DNA from: an uncultured Saprospiraceae bacterium
GTDB taxonomy: Bacteria > Bacteroidota > Bacteroidia > Chitinophagales > Saprospiraceae
Direction of reading: 5' to 3'
DNA length: 64,000 bases
NCBI GenBank assembly: GCA_943788055.1
Contig: CALSOU010000009.1
Span: 62,001-126,000 of the forward strand
This document shows positions 1-8,603 of the stretch, piece by piece (the first letter of the stretch is position 1; the number at the start of each line of letters is the position of its first letter). The notes under the pieces were generated by a model, which ran no database searches, was not told the origin of the DNA, and worked only from the letters and a program-made list of their open reading frames with translations. Both the position numbers and the translations under genes were made by a program.

Positions 1-715
1 ATATAACTTGCTCCATGGGATTAAAAATAACGTACTTTCCTTGGATAAAACTAGGTTGCATAAAAGGTGTCAAGCGTTCATTGAGACGATTCTGAAATGC
101 TTGAACATAAAGCTCTTGCATAGGATTTCTGATATTCATCTCCTCGATATTTAAACGAACATTGTAAGCTTGGTGTGTATTGAATGTCCCTGCCCCGAAA
201 GGTCTAGTATTTTCCACAAGTATCGGTAGAGTATTGTCAACCACGTAAAATCGACGGGTGATAACTATACTCCCTTCATCATCGTAAACAACCAAAATGT
301 AGTTTCCACTCCAACGAAGTTGAATGTCTTGATTTGGAAAGACAAATTCATAATTTACGTAATCCCTTACCGTATTGACAGAAGCTGCAAACCTTTCAAT
401 TTGTAATTCCTCTGGACCTTCCAAGTAATCTGAAACCTCTATGTTTTTAGTAAAATTCCAGTTCTTATCACAGTGTTTTATCGTATAATAATAATCAATA
501 AATTCGCCGAAATGATCATCAAAAGTGCACACCAACCTGCCACTTCCAAGATTTAAAACTGGCATTGTAATTTCACTCTCAGTGTTATAAAAACGAACTC
601 CCTGAATATAATCTGCATGGATTGAATCAACGATTGACATATCGTCTAGTTCAGGCTGAGCATTAATTGAAGGGCTCAAGGCCCAAAAGAGCATGAAGAA
701 AACAAATATTCGCAT
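1..715 (-). CDS. T9SS plug protein (DUF5103 family), 3' end outside window
   Basis: The first 238 codons of a secreted protein read leftward off the window edge. A signal peptide is visible (MRIFVFFMLFWALSPSINAQ, cut after AQ). The body matches, from memory, the N-terminal part of the DUF5103 family: a TMPVLNLGSG strand, a CTFDDHFGEFIDYYYTIKHCD block (split here as CTFDD and YTIKHCDKNW), SGNYILVVYDDEG, and ITRRFYVVDN. DUF5103 proteins were identified as the plug subunit that closes the periplasmic face of the SprA translocon when cargo is absent. The product should therefore act at the outer membrane in type IX secretion. No other core T9SS gene is adjacent, which is normal because these genes are scattered in Bacteroidota. 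The assignment rests on recognition of these blocks, not on a search. Confidence 0.75.
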   Translation of the reverse strand, partial: MRIFVFFMLFWALSPSINAQPELDDMSIVDSIHADYIQGVRFYNTESEITMPVLNLGSGRLVCTFDDHFGEFIDYYYTIKHCDKNWNFTKNIEVSDYLEGPEELQIERFAASVNTVRDYVNYEFVFPNQDIQLRWSGNYILVVYDDEGSIVITRRFYVVDNTLPILVENTRPFGAGTFNTHQAYNVRLNIEEMNIRNPMQELYVQAFQNRLNERLTPFMQPSFIQGKYVIFNPMEQVI

Positions 716-879
716 ACTTTTGAAATCGGATGTTTATTAGTGAATTTAAACTTAGTACCCTACTTGTATGAACGATCAAAGGTACTGAAAAGTGTCTGAA
801 AGTATTAATCCGTCTTTTGGCACAAGCCTAACGACTACCAACTCTACAAATTAAGAGAGTTGTATTGGCTACCGAAACG

Positions 880-1356
880 CTATGCGAAAAGTACTTCCAT
901 TAATTTAAATCGATTTAGAGGCCGTTCATACTGCCTATCATTGTATGGCGTTACTAGCAACCTTAATTCATTTTTCTTATTCACAATTTTGATTGTACCA
1001 AACAATTGAATTCCTGACACTCTATTTCTTACCGAAGCCTGCAGAGTATAATCATCTGCGGCCGAGCTATTAAGTTGATATCCATATATTTTCAATTGAT
1101 CAATAAGATAAGTAATAAGATGTTCTACGTCCTTCTCATTCAGTGCCTTTTCTGTCAATAAAATTATAGCATAATTATGATCCAATTCAACTGTTTCAAC
1201 GATCTTTGGAACGTTCTTTTCGTCATCTGTGAAAGCCTCTCTGAGTCTCTCAAAGTATTGTTGAATAAACTCCTGTTTATGCCATATCTCTTTTTGCATC
1301 ATTGTCTTACTTGTTTCATTAGGAAGAACAGAGGCTGAAGCAAAAGTGTTTATCAT
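880..1356 (-). CDS. Hypothetical protein, 158 aa
   Basis: I do not recognise this protein. It is soluble, charged and has no signal peptide or membrane segment. The region around residues 20-45 is predicted helical (KEIWHKQEFIQQYFERLREAF), and the C-terminal half looks like an alternating strand and helix fold (YAIILLTEKAL, QLFGTIKIVNKKNELRLLV). The ATG at 1356 opens the frame, but residues 19-20 are a double Met and could be the true start. It stands alone between the plug gene and the divergently transcribed pyruvate kinase gene. A 7-bp inverted repeat (839-845 / 856-862) lies just past the stop but has no T-run, so I do not call it a terminator. Confidence 0.5.
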   Translation of the reverse strand: MINTFASASVLPNETSKTMMQKEIWHKQEFIQQYFERLREAFTDDEKNVPKIVETVELDHNYAIILLTEKALNEKDVEHLITYLIDQLKIYGYQLNSSAADDYTLQASVRNRVSGIQLFGTIKIVNKKNELRLLVTPYNDRQYERPLNRFKLMEVLFA

Positions 1357-1483
1357 TTTGCTCGCAGCACGAAACCCTTTAAGGTCTTAAATTTCAACAT
1401 GTTTACAGAACAATAATCTTAAGAGGTCAGATCAAATAACATATTTTCGTTACTTTGTGGCAAATCGACACAAACTATACTTT

Positions 1484-1547
1484 TCACTATTCTAGTGCTA
1501 CCTGAATTAGATATTTTAAAATTCTAAAGGTTGTTGTAGAATAGTGA
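1484..1547 (+). promoter_or_regulatory. Perfect inverted repeat in the pyk 5' leader
   Basis: TCACTATTCTA at 1484-1494 is the exact reverse complement of TAGAATAGTGA at 1537-1547, giving an 11-bp stem with a 42-nt loop, ending 35 nt before the pyk ATG. A near-consensus -7 box (GTTACTTTG, about 1450-1457) lies upstream, so the repeat would sit inside a leader of roughly 120 nt. It has no T-run and is not a simple terminator. It could be a two-site operator or a structured mRNA leader. Confidence 0.45.
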
Positions 1548-1582
1548 GCACAGTTGAATACAAATAAAATCAAACAAATCAT

Positions 1583-3019
1583 ATGAAAATTAATGACGCT
1601 CAAAACACGAAAATCGTGGCTACAGTGGGTCCTGCGTCTAGCGACAGAGAAACCCTCAAAAACCTGATTATTACCGGAGTTGATGTATTTAGATTAAACT
1701 TCTCCCATGGAGAGCATGCACAAAAAGCAGAAATCATTCAGACTGTTTTGGAGCTCAATAAAGAGCTCAAAGTTCATACTGGTATACTAGCAGATCTTCA
1801 AGGACCAAAAATCCGAATTGGAGAAATGGAAGGAGATGGCCTGAAACTTAAGAAGGGAGACAGAATCAATCTAGTCAATGAACCATGTATTGGAAACGCG
1901 GAGAGAATCTACATGAGTTATGATGACTTCCCAAAGGATGTCAATGAAGGAGAGCACATTTTGGTTGACGATGGAACGCTACAATTCACGGTGATTTCCA
2001 CAAATAAGAAAGATAAGGTTGTTTTAGAAGCACTTTATGATGGAGTTCTAAAAAGTAAAAAGGGAGTAAATCTTCCCAACACAAAAACAAGTCTTCCTTC
2101 CTTAACAGAAAAGGATTTGGAAGATCTAAAATTCATCCTGACGCAACCTGTTAATTGGCTAGCACTTTCATTTGTTCGATCTGAAAAAGATGTTATTGAA
2201 CTACGTAAATTGCTGGATGAGGCAGATAGCAAGATAAAGATCATAGCAAAAATCGAAAAGCCTGAGGCGGTCGATAATATTGACGGTATTATCAAGACAA
2301 GTCAAGGAATTATGGTCGCTAGAGGTGACTTAGGAGTTGAAGTTCCGATGGAAAGACTTCCTATGATACAGAAAAAGATCATTAAGAAATGTATCCAGAA
2401 GTCCCTACCAGTAATTGTAGCAACTCAGATGATGGATTCAATGATCACAAATCCAAGCCCAACTAGAGCTGAAATTACCGATGTGGCTAATGCGGTTCTT
2501 GACGGTACCGATGCGGTTATGCTTAGTGGAGAAACAGCTACGGGTAAACATCCTGTTGAAGTGGTTAAAGCAATGACAAAAATAGTTATTGAAGCTGAGA
2601 AGCATTATGAATGGTATGGTAAGAGACCAAAACCAGATCATAAGTCCAAGACCTTCGTTTCAGATGTGGTTTGTTTCAACGCGGCAAAGACTGCAACTGA
2701 CATTAAAGCAAAAGCAATTGTAGGAATGACCATTTCTGGTTATACTGCATTCAAAATGTCTAGTTATCGTCCAACGTGTAAAATCTATATTTTCTCGGAG
2801 CATCGACTAATGCTTTCAACGCTAAATCTAGTTTGGGGTGTGCGCTGTTACTACTATGATAAGTTTACGACGACAGACGAAACGGTGACGGATGTTAACA
2901 ATATTTTGAAAAAGAATGATCGAGTCAAGAAAAAAGACATTGTCGTAAATACAGGTACAATGCCTTTAGAAGATCGAGGTATGACAAATATGATCAAGGT
3001 CACAAAAATCAAAGGATAA
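1583..3019 (+). CDS. pyk: Pyruvate kinase
   Basis: Converts phosphoenolpyruvate and ADP to pyruvate and ATP, the last step of glycolysis, in the cytoplasm. At 478 residues it is the usual bacterial length. Family landmarks are present: the N-terminal TKIVATVGPAS strand, FRLNFSHGEH (residues 37-45), the beta-barrel B-domain insertion around 75-170, the active-site IIAKIEKPEAV with the catalytic Lys at 223, MVARGDLGVEVP, and VATQMMDSM followed by the MLSGETATGKHP block. The C-terminal regulatory domain is complete. The gene is monocistronic: its leader carries a long inverted repeat and a hairpin follows the stop. The gene on the right is convergent. Confidence 0.97.
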   Translation: MKINDAQNTKIVATVGPASSDRETLKNLIITGVDVFRLNFSHGEHAQKAEIIQTVLELNKELKVHTGILADLQGPKIRIGEMEGDGLKLKKGDRINLVNEPCIGNAERIYMSYDDFPKDVNEGEHILVDDGTLQFTVISTNKKDKVVLEALYDGVLKSKKGVNLPNTKTSLPSLTEKDLEDLKFILTQPVNWLALSFVRSEKDVIELRKLLDEADSKIKIIAKIEKPEAVDNIDGIIKTSQGIMVARGDLGVEVPMERLPMIQKKIIKKCIQKSLPVIVATQMMDSMITNPSPTRAEITDVANAVLDGTDAVMLSGETATGKHPVEVVKAMTKIVIEAEKHYEWYGKRPKPDHKSKTFVSDVVCFNAAKTATDIKAKAIVGMTISGYTAFKMSSYRPTCKIYIFSEHRLMLSTLNLVWGVRCYYYDKFTTTDETVTDVNNILKKNDRVKKKDIVVNTGTMPLEDRGMTNMIKVTKIKG

Positions 3020-3043
3020 TCTCCTATACACGAAATTAAAATC

Positions 3044-3078
3044 GCGGCTCACTTTCAAGTTGAAAATGAGTCGCCTTT
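3044..3078 (+). terminator. Hairpin after pyk
   Basis: GCGGCTCA (3044-3051) pairs with TGAGTCGC (3067-3074) with one G-U, and the interior TTTCAA/TTGAAA extends the stem. The following T-run is weak (CTTTC). Placement between convergent genes supports termination of pyk. Confidence 0.55.
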
Positions 3079-3113
3079 CACTATATATCTCGCAAAAATC
3101 AGGATTTTCGTTG

Positions 3114-3500
3114 TTAAAAATCGAGAGCCCCTGTTGTGCAATATCGAATCAAAAGGGCTGTCGCGATAGCAAAAACGACCCACAAGAATATTCGCTGCGA
3201 TTTCGCGATCATTGCTTTACGTTCAGTCTTCAATTTCTCATATTCAATATCCTGCTTATCCGCTTCCTTAAAATCAGGTTCAGCAATATCCCTATCCTTT
3301 ATTTCTTCTAAAAAGACGTTCGCATCCTCAAATTTGTCCATTTCAACATGAATCATATATCCATTTGATGCATATGGAATAATATCCGTCGTGTGTTCAT
3401 TGTTAATAAAGGCATAGATACCACGATTATTAAGTTCATTTACAATGAAGTTGGCCTTCATTGAATCTTGTACTATCGTTAGTAATATGGATTTGATCAT
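3114..3500 (-). CDS. DUF2007-type small protein with C-terminal membrane anchor
   Basis: A 128-residue protein. Residues 1-70 look like the DUF2007 (putative signal-transducing) fold: a strand, then a helix that moves between subunits (SMKANFIVNELNNRGI), then NNEHTTDIIPYASNGYMIHV and a final DANVFLEEI helix. A charged linker (about 70-98) is followed by one hydrophobic segment (FLWVVFAIATALLIRY, about 104-120). DUF2007 proteins have no settled function. The gene sits 8 bp downstream of the secreted amidohydrolase on the same strand, so they are probably co-transcribed. Confidence 0.6.
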   Translation of the reverse strand: MIKSILLTIVQDSMKANFIVNELNNRGIYAFINNEHTTDIIPYASNGYMIHVEMDKFEDANVFLEEIKDRDIAEPDFKEADKQDIEYEKLKTERKAMIAKSQRIFLWVVFAIATALLIRYCTTGALDF

Positions 3501-3508
3501 CTTGAGAC

Positions 3509-4837
3509 TTACTTTTGTTTGTAAACAATACCGTCCTTCATGACAAAGTCTACATCTGTCAAAAGTGAAATATCACGAAGCGGATTCCCTTTAACAGCAA
3601 CAATATCAGCATAGAAGCCTTCTTTAATCATCCCTCTCTCTTGATCAATTCTTAGTAGCTCAGCTGAGGTTCTTGTAGCACTTAAAATTGCATCCATTTC
3701 ACTCATGCCACCTTCAACCATAAAGACAAATTCCTTCCCATTATCACCATGTGGAGACACTCCAGCATCAGTTCCGAAGGCAATTTTCACCCCTTTCTGG
3801 TATGCTTCCGAAAAAGTTTCTTGAATTTTTGGTCCAATCGCTAGCGCTTTTGGAACAACAACAGCTGGATAATAGTCCTTGATCATTGCCTTCTCCGCTA
3901 CAAATTTACCTGCAGATAGCGTTGGCACATAGAAAGTACCTCTTTCTATCATCAACTCCATGACTTCTTCATCCATCAAAGTACCATGCTCAATCGATGT
4001 AATTCCCGCAAGCACAGCTCGTTTCATTCCTTCCTTACCATGAGCATGAGCTGCCGTTATCATATTATAATCTTTAGCTGTTTTGATAACACCTACTAGT
4101 TCTTCCATTGTAAATTGTGGCCCAGAACCATCTTTAGCAACCGACAAGACGCCTCCCGTTGCCGTAATTTTTATGCAGTCTGCTCCATTTTTATATCGTT
4201 GTCGCACTGCCTTCATCGCATCTTCCTGGCTATTAACAACACCTTCTACTGGTCCTGGATCTCCTCGCAATTCACTTCGAACTCCGTTCGTAGGATCGGC
4301 ATGTCCGCCAGTGGTAGCAATTGCCTTTTCAGCAGTATAGATTCTCGGTCCTCTTACATATCCTCGATTGATAGCGTTTCGAAGCGCAACATTCACGCCT
4401 GATCCTCCCAAATCTCGGACCGTAGTAAAGCCCGCCATTAGGGTCCGTTCACAAAATTGGGTTGCTTTAAGAGCTACAAATGCATCATCGTTTCTAAATA
4501 GTTCCTCATATCTCTTGGGAGAAGACTCATGTTCAATGTGCACGTGCATATCCATCAATCCAGGCATCACAGTATAATCTCTAAGGGATATTAGCTTCAC
4601 CATATTTTCAGGTGCCAAATAACCTTCAGCAATCTTTATAATTTGATCACCTTCTATAATTAGTGTTACTTGCTTCTTCACATCTTCTGTAACTGCGTCA
4701 ATTAAACTTCCACAATGTATGTAAGTCCTTTGGGCATAGGCCTTTTCCTCTTGAGCTACCAGATCAAGTCCTGCGCAAAGAAGCAATACCAGCACCAAAT
4801 AGTTTACTATTATTTTTTTCATCTTTTGATTTTTCAT
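3509..4837 (-). CDS. Secreted metal-dependent amidohydrolase (imidazolonepropionase/Xaa-Pro dipeptidase-like, COG1228)
   Basis: A member of the amidohydrolase superfamily with a TIM-barrel metal site: MDMHVHIEHE gives the HxH ligands after strand 1, AAHAHG and SIEHGT give the two later His positions, and FGTDAGVSPHG carries the catalytic Asp. Residues near the Lys/activation site are in the GADCIKITATGGV stretch. It resembles the Sgx9260-like group that includes proline dipeptidases; the substrate cannot be read from the sequence. I chose the Met at 4837 because it puts a good signal peptide at the N-terminus (hydrophobic IIVNYLVLVLLLCAG, cleavage after VAQ); the frame is open to 4888, and Met 4822 is also possible. 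The product should be periplasmic. The downstream DUF2007 gene follows closely. Confidence 0.8.
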   Translation of the reverse strand: MKNQKMKKIIVNYLVLVLLLCAGLDLVAQEEKAYAQRTYIHCGSLIDAVTEDVKKQVTLIIEGDQIIKIAEGYLAPENMVKLISLRDYTVMPGLMDMHVHIEHESSPKRYEELFRNDDAFVALKATQFCERTLMAGFTTVRDLGGSGVNVALRNAINRGYVRGPRIYTAEKAIATTGGHADPTNGVRSELRGDPGPVEGVVNSQEDAMKAVRQRYKNGADCIKITATGGVLSVAKDGSGPQFTMEELVGVIKTAKDYNMITAAHAHGKEGMKRAVLAGITSIEHGTLMDEEVMELMIERGTFYVPTLSAGKFVAEKAMIKDYYPAVVVPKALAIGPKIQETFSEAYQKGVKIAFGTDAGVSPHGDNGKEFVFMVEGGMSEMDAILSATRTSAELLRIDQERGMIKEGFYADIVAVKGNPLRDISLLTDVDFVMKDGIVYKQK

Positions 4838-4893
4838 GCGAGAAGGAGTCCAATTTAAAACAATTTGACCGAACAAATAAATGAACATTGATG

Positions 4894-4923
4894 TTTGTTC
4901 TCAGCGCATGGTTCTTAGCTTTG
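4894..4923 (+). promoter_or_regulatory. Bacteroidota-type promoter for the 4937 esterase
   Basis: TTTG at 4894-4897 and TAGCTTTG at 4916-4923, 18 nt apart, match the -33 TTTG / -7 TAnnTTTG pattern of Bacteroidota. The ATG is 13 nt past the -7 box, implying a very short leader. This is the best promoter in the window. Confidence 0.6.
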
Positions 4924-4936
4924 TGCTCTTCAAAAG

Positions 4937-5716
4937 ATGGATATGAATATTGAGCTAAATCACAAAGTATATGGGCAAGGGCACCCTCTGATCATTCTAC
5001 ATGGTCTTTTTGGAAGCTTAGATAACTGGGCGACGTTTGGAAGAAGTATTAGTGAGCATTATATGGCCTTCCTAGTCGACCAACGTGATCATGGAAAGTC
5101 GCCTCATACCGACATCTTCAATTATGATGTCCTTTCTGAAGATCTAATTCATTTCATGGAATCAAATTGGGTACACGAATCGTTCTTGATGGGACACTCT
5201 ATGGGAGGAAAAACGGTTATGAAGACTGCTCTTGAACATCCAGATATAATAGAAAAACTGATCGTGGTGGATATGGCACCAAAGGCCTACACAAATCGGC
5301 ATTCCTCTGTTTTTGAAGCTATGCTAGCAGTAGATATGTCAGGCTTGCAACATCGCAAGGATGCAAAAGAAATACTCATGGCAAAGCTAGATGGTGACTT
5401 AGCGACAACTGCCTTCTTGCTAAAGAATATTAAGAGAGAAAAAACTGGCGAATTTAGATGGAAAATGAATGTAGAGCTTTTGAAGCGAGATTATCAGTCA
5501 ATTATTGAACCTATGCCGACAGACAAGGTTTACGAGGGTGATACAATCTTTATCAAAGGAGCTAATTCTGCATACATTACTGAAGATGACCATGATTTGA
5601 TAAATCAGCTCTTTCCTAAGAATCAGATTGTTAGTATTCCCAATGCTGGACATTGGGTGCATGCCGATCAGCCAAAATTACTAGAAGAAATTGTGCTAAA
5701 GTTTTTAAGAAACTGA
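4937..5716 (+). CDS. Alpha/beta hydrolase, YbfF-type esterase
   Basis: A 259-residue cytoplasmic alpha/beta hydrolase with no signal peptide. The oxyanion region is LIILHGLFGSLDNW, the nucleophile elbow is GHSMGG (Ser near residue 95), and the catalytic His lies in NAGHWVHADQP near the C-terminus. The HGLFGSLDNW block and overall length are typical of the YbfF family of short acyl esterases, which hydrolyse short acyl esters and acyl-CoA. The start at 4937 fits a nearby promoter; ATG 4943 is an alternative. It is a single-gene unit, convergent with the TonB receptor on the right. Confidence 0.8.
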   Translation: MDMNIELNHKVYGQGHPLIILHGLFGSLDNWATFGRSISEHYMAFLVDQRDHGKSPHTDIFNYDVLSEDLIHFMESNWVHESFLMGHSMGGKTVMKTALEHPDIIEKLIVVDMAPKAYTNRHSSVFEAMLAVDMSGLQHRKDAKEILMAKLDGDLATTAFLLKNIKREKTGEFRWKMNVELLKRDYQSIIEPMPTDKVYEGDTIFIKGANSAYITEDDHDLINQLFPKNQIVSIPNAGHWVHADQPKLLEEIVLKFLRN

Positions 5717-6122
5717 TTGTCGTGATTACTAAATCATCTATAATGCGTGAAATCAAGAAAGCAGAAATTCAAAAAAACTAGGGCATATAGTATCTAGACA
5801 AAAAGACTTTTTTTTAACATCCGACTGACGGGTACCGCTATACTATTAATGTTTATTACATTTTCATCAGGATTAAATGAGTCTACTTTTTCAATATTGC
5901 CAAATAAGACAAAATTTAGCCTTTAAAAAGTTAAGATAATGAAACATTGGCCTCTGATTATCCCTCAGTAATTCTACTACTATTGATGATTTAATGGTAT
6001 AGTCCTCATCATTCAAGATCTACGAATTATACCATATTTCAAGTATCTTATAGAATAAAATTCCCTGTTGCGTCATCGGAATGACTCCAATCAAATATAC
6101 TTTCTTACGATTTATATTTTAA
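5717..6122 (+). other. 406-bp intergenic region between convergent genes
   Basis: No coding frame of note. It holds one perfect 8-bp inverted repeat (ATGGTATA 5994-6001 / TATACCAT 6028-6035) with no adjacent T-run. I see no clear terminator for either flanking gene. Confidence 0.4.
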
Positions 6123-8603
6123 CTATAGAATACCCCTCACCGTAAAACTTAGATGCCTACCCATTCCAGGTATGCCTGAGGCAAAAGGAACATAAAAATG
6201 ATCTAGTATATTGTCTATCCCCAACTGAAGTTGAAGTTGTGGAGTAATTTCATATTTCATTGATAGATGCAGCGTATACCACGCTAAACTACCTTCCGCA
6301 GTTGCAAATTCAGGATTGTCCGTAGAGTCACCAAAACGATCAAGTGGCTTCAACGCATTGAACCTTACACCTGTTTTGGCCGTAAACCTCTTCTTGTTAT
6401 AATCAATAAACAGTCGACCATAAGTTGGTGGTATGTGAGATAGGGATCTTACGATTTCACCATCACTCACAACGTTACCTCTTAAAATATTAAGCCCAGC
6501 ATCTAGGTCAAAACCCTTACCTAGTTGTTGTTTAACTTGCAGCGACAAACCTGCCATATAGGCTTGCTCGGCATTGACATTAGCTACAACTTGCAAGGTA
6601 TCTTGCCCTAAAACATAATTTGGACTTCCGTCCAAAAGTTGAAAGTCTTCGCGGATAATCGTATTTTTCAATCTAGTATAATATGCGGTGACGTTCCAAT
6701 TTTGCTGGCTCGTTTCATACCCTAAACTAAGTTCAACATTGTATGATCGTTCAGGACTTAAATCAGCATTGGGAACAGAAATCTCATCATTACTGATCCG
6801 CGTTTTCGCAATGTCATCAATATTCGGAGCACGAAAAGAAGAACCAAGTAAGCCTCTGAGTTTAAATCGCTTTGGTAATTTGTATTGAAATCCAACTGCA
6901 CCATTCAATGCATGGTTTCTATTTGTGATCCCATCGTAGAAATAATCTGGCCACGTGAAGAAATCATCGGGCTTAAAACGCACTTGCACTTCATTGTAGT
7001 CGTATCGAATTCCAGCATTGAATCTGTAGGGTTTCGTTTCGTCTATCCAATAGTATTGTCCATATGCCCCAGCAGAGTAGGTTCTTCCAAGATCGTTTGC
7101 ATATCTAGTTAGGCCTCCAAAACTTAGTTCTGCGTCCTGATAAGTTGAGGTGAAAGCTGTAGAATTGAGGTCATTAAAATTTCCATCTATGCCCACAAAC
7201 CAACGATGGCTTCCTCTATCTCCAGAAAAGTCCACAGTTATGTTAAGTATATTTAATGTCTCGTCTTGTTGGTCGATTATGGCCGAACCGAAGTTGCTAC
7301 TAATTCTACTTTCTGTGACATGCTGATATGCAGCTATCCACTGTACTTTTTTGAATAGTCGGATATTGTCGAAAAGGTAGTTAGACGTAATACTACTGAG
7401 TGCTCGATTTTGCGGCCCATAATACCAAGATGAGTATCGAGGCTCTCCGTCTCTAGTTTCTGTCAGTGCGTCATATCTAGGAATATTAGATGATGTTGAG
7501 AATTGATTGTTAAAAGTAAAACTTAGTCTATCAGAAGCTTGAAACTTGGCTTTTAATAATCCATCGTATTGTCTATATCCTGTTGGAACTAGTCGAAGCG
7601 GATCATCAGATTGTATTATCATATCATCCGCAGTAGCATCTCCTTCTTCTACATAGGAAAATCTCAAACCGTAGTCTGACTCATATGCTGTCCTTCTATT
7701 CTGCCCCACTCTTTGATCTCCATAATCAGCAACCGTAAAGGAAGTTAAAACTGCCCATTTATCTTTATAATAAGTCAAATCAAGGTGAGCAGAAAGCTCG
7801 CCATTGGATGAACCATATCTCGCATAGTAGGAGCCTTCCAGCTCATTATTACGCGTTTCCACATTAAGCGCTTTTGTCTGAAAATGTACTACTCCTCCCA
7901 GTGCATCGCTGCCATACATAATGGAACTGGGACCAAATATAACTTCCATATTATCCAAAATCGCTGGATCAACAGTAATCGCATTTTGCAAATGTCCACT
8001 TCTGTAAATCGCATTATTCATGCGTACGCCATCTACTACTAGAAGTAGCTTGTTTGCTTCAAAACCCCTTACGATCGGGCTACCTCCTCCCATTTGGGAT
8101 TTCTGAACGTAAACATTCGAAAGCGAGGCAAGCGCGTCTGCCGTTGTTTGTGCATTAGCTAATTGGATATCCGTTTGAGCTATCGATGTTGATTCATAGG
8201 CTAGCTCATTTTGAGGAATATCGGTACGACCGATAAGTACCACTTCGTTCATTAACAAAGCATCCTGTATCATGGTAACTTTATAGAAGCTCTCAACTAG
8301 CTCGTCTTTATCGATTTGAGTAGTTTGGTAACCCAAGTACTGAAAGTAGACAGGAAACGAGATTTCCTTACCGACAGCCAATTCTCCGTGCTGATCTGTT
8401 AGACCAGTAAAAGATTGATCTTCATTATAGATATAAACACCTGCCAATGCCTGATTTTCAGAGTCAGTTACCAAAATGGTCTGACCAGCAAGTTCTGAAG
8501 AAAAGCAGGTCAAAAAAGATAGGATGAAAAAGCAATTTACTAGAAGGCGCTTTACGTATCTATGAGTATTTTGGCAGTCTAATCGTAAAGGTTGTCCCTT
8601 CAT
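6123..8603 (-). CDS. TonB-dependent outer-membrane receptor (haem/siderophore-type)
   Basis: An 826-residue outer-membrane receptor. In order: a signal peptide with an unusually long n-region (hydrophobic FFILSFLTCF around 26-35, cleavage after AGQ), a carboxypeptidase-regulatory-like domain (about 42-115), a plug domain (about 130-245, with GGGSPIVRGFEANKLLLVVDGV and IEVIFGPSS-like EVIFGPSSIMYGSDALGG), and a beta-barrel to the end with a terminal aromatic strand (LSFTVRGIL). The plug most resembles the haemoglobin/haem receptor branch, but cargo is not certain. Only one Met is available upstream of the signal peptide, and it lies 44 bp inside the preceding sensor-kinase gene, so the two are probably translationally coupled. 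No TonB, ExbB or lipoprotein partner is nearby. Confidence 0.88.
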   Translation of the reverse strand: MKGQPLRLDCQNTHRYVKRLLVNCFFILSFLTCFSSELAGQTILVTDSENQALAGVYIYNEDQSFTGLTDQHGELAVGKEISFPVYFQYLGYQTTQIDKDELVESFYKVTMIQDALLMNEVVLIGRTDIPQNELAYESTSIAQTDIQLANAQTTADALASLSNVYVQKSQMGGGSPIVRGFEANKLLLVVDGVRMNNAIYRSGHLQNAITVDPAILDNMEVIFGPSSIMYGSDALGGVVHFQTKALNVETRNNELEGSYYARYGSSNGELSAHLDLTYYKDKWAVLTSFTVADYGDQRVGQNRRTAYESDYGLRFSYVEEGDATADDMIIQSDDPLRLVPTGYRQYDGLLKAKFQASDRLSFTFNNQFSTSSNIPRYDALTETRDGEPRYSSWYYGPQNRALSSITSNYLFDNIRLFKKVQWIAAYQHVTESRISSNFGSAIIDQQDETLNILNITVDFSGDRGSHRWFVGIDGNFNDLNSTAFTSTYQDAELSFGGLTRYANDLGRTYSAGAYGQYYWIDETKPYRFNAGIRYDYNEVQVRFKPDDFFTWPDYFYDGITNRNHALNGAVGFQYKLPKRFKLRGLLGSSFRAPNIDDIAKTRISNDEISVPNADLSPERSYNVELSLGYETSQQNWNVTAYYTRLKNTIIREDFQLLDGSPNYVLGQDTLQVVANVNAEQAYMAGLSLQVKQQLGKGFDLDAGLNILRGNVVSDGEIVRSLSHIPPTYGRLFIDYNKKRFTAKTGVRFNALKPLDRFGDSTDNPEFATAEGSLAWYTLHLSMKYEITPQLQLQLGIDNILDHFYVPFASGIPGMGRHLSFTVRGIL

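Noticed and set aside
839-862. Inverted repeat after the 158-residue hypothetical gene
   Set aside because: Only 7-bp arms and no T-run; not enough to call a terminator.
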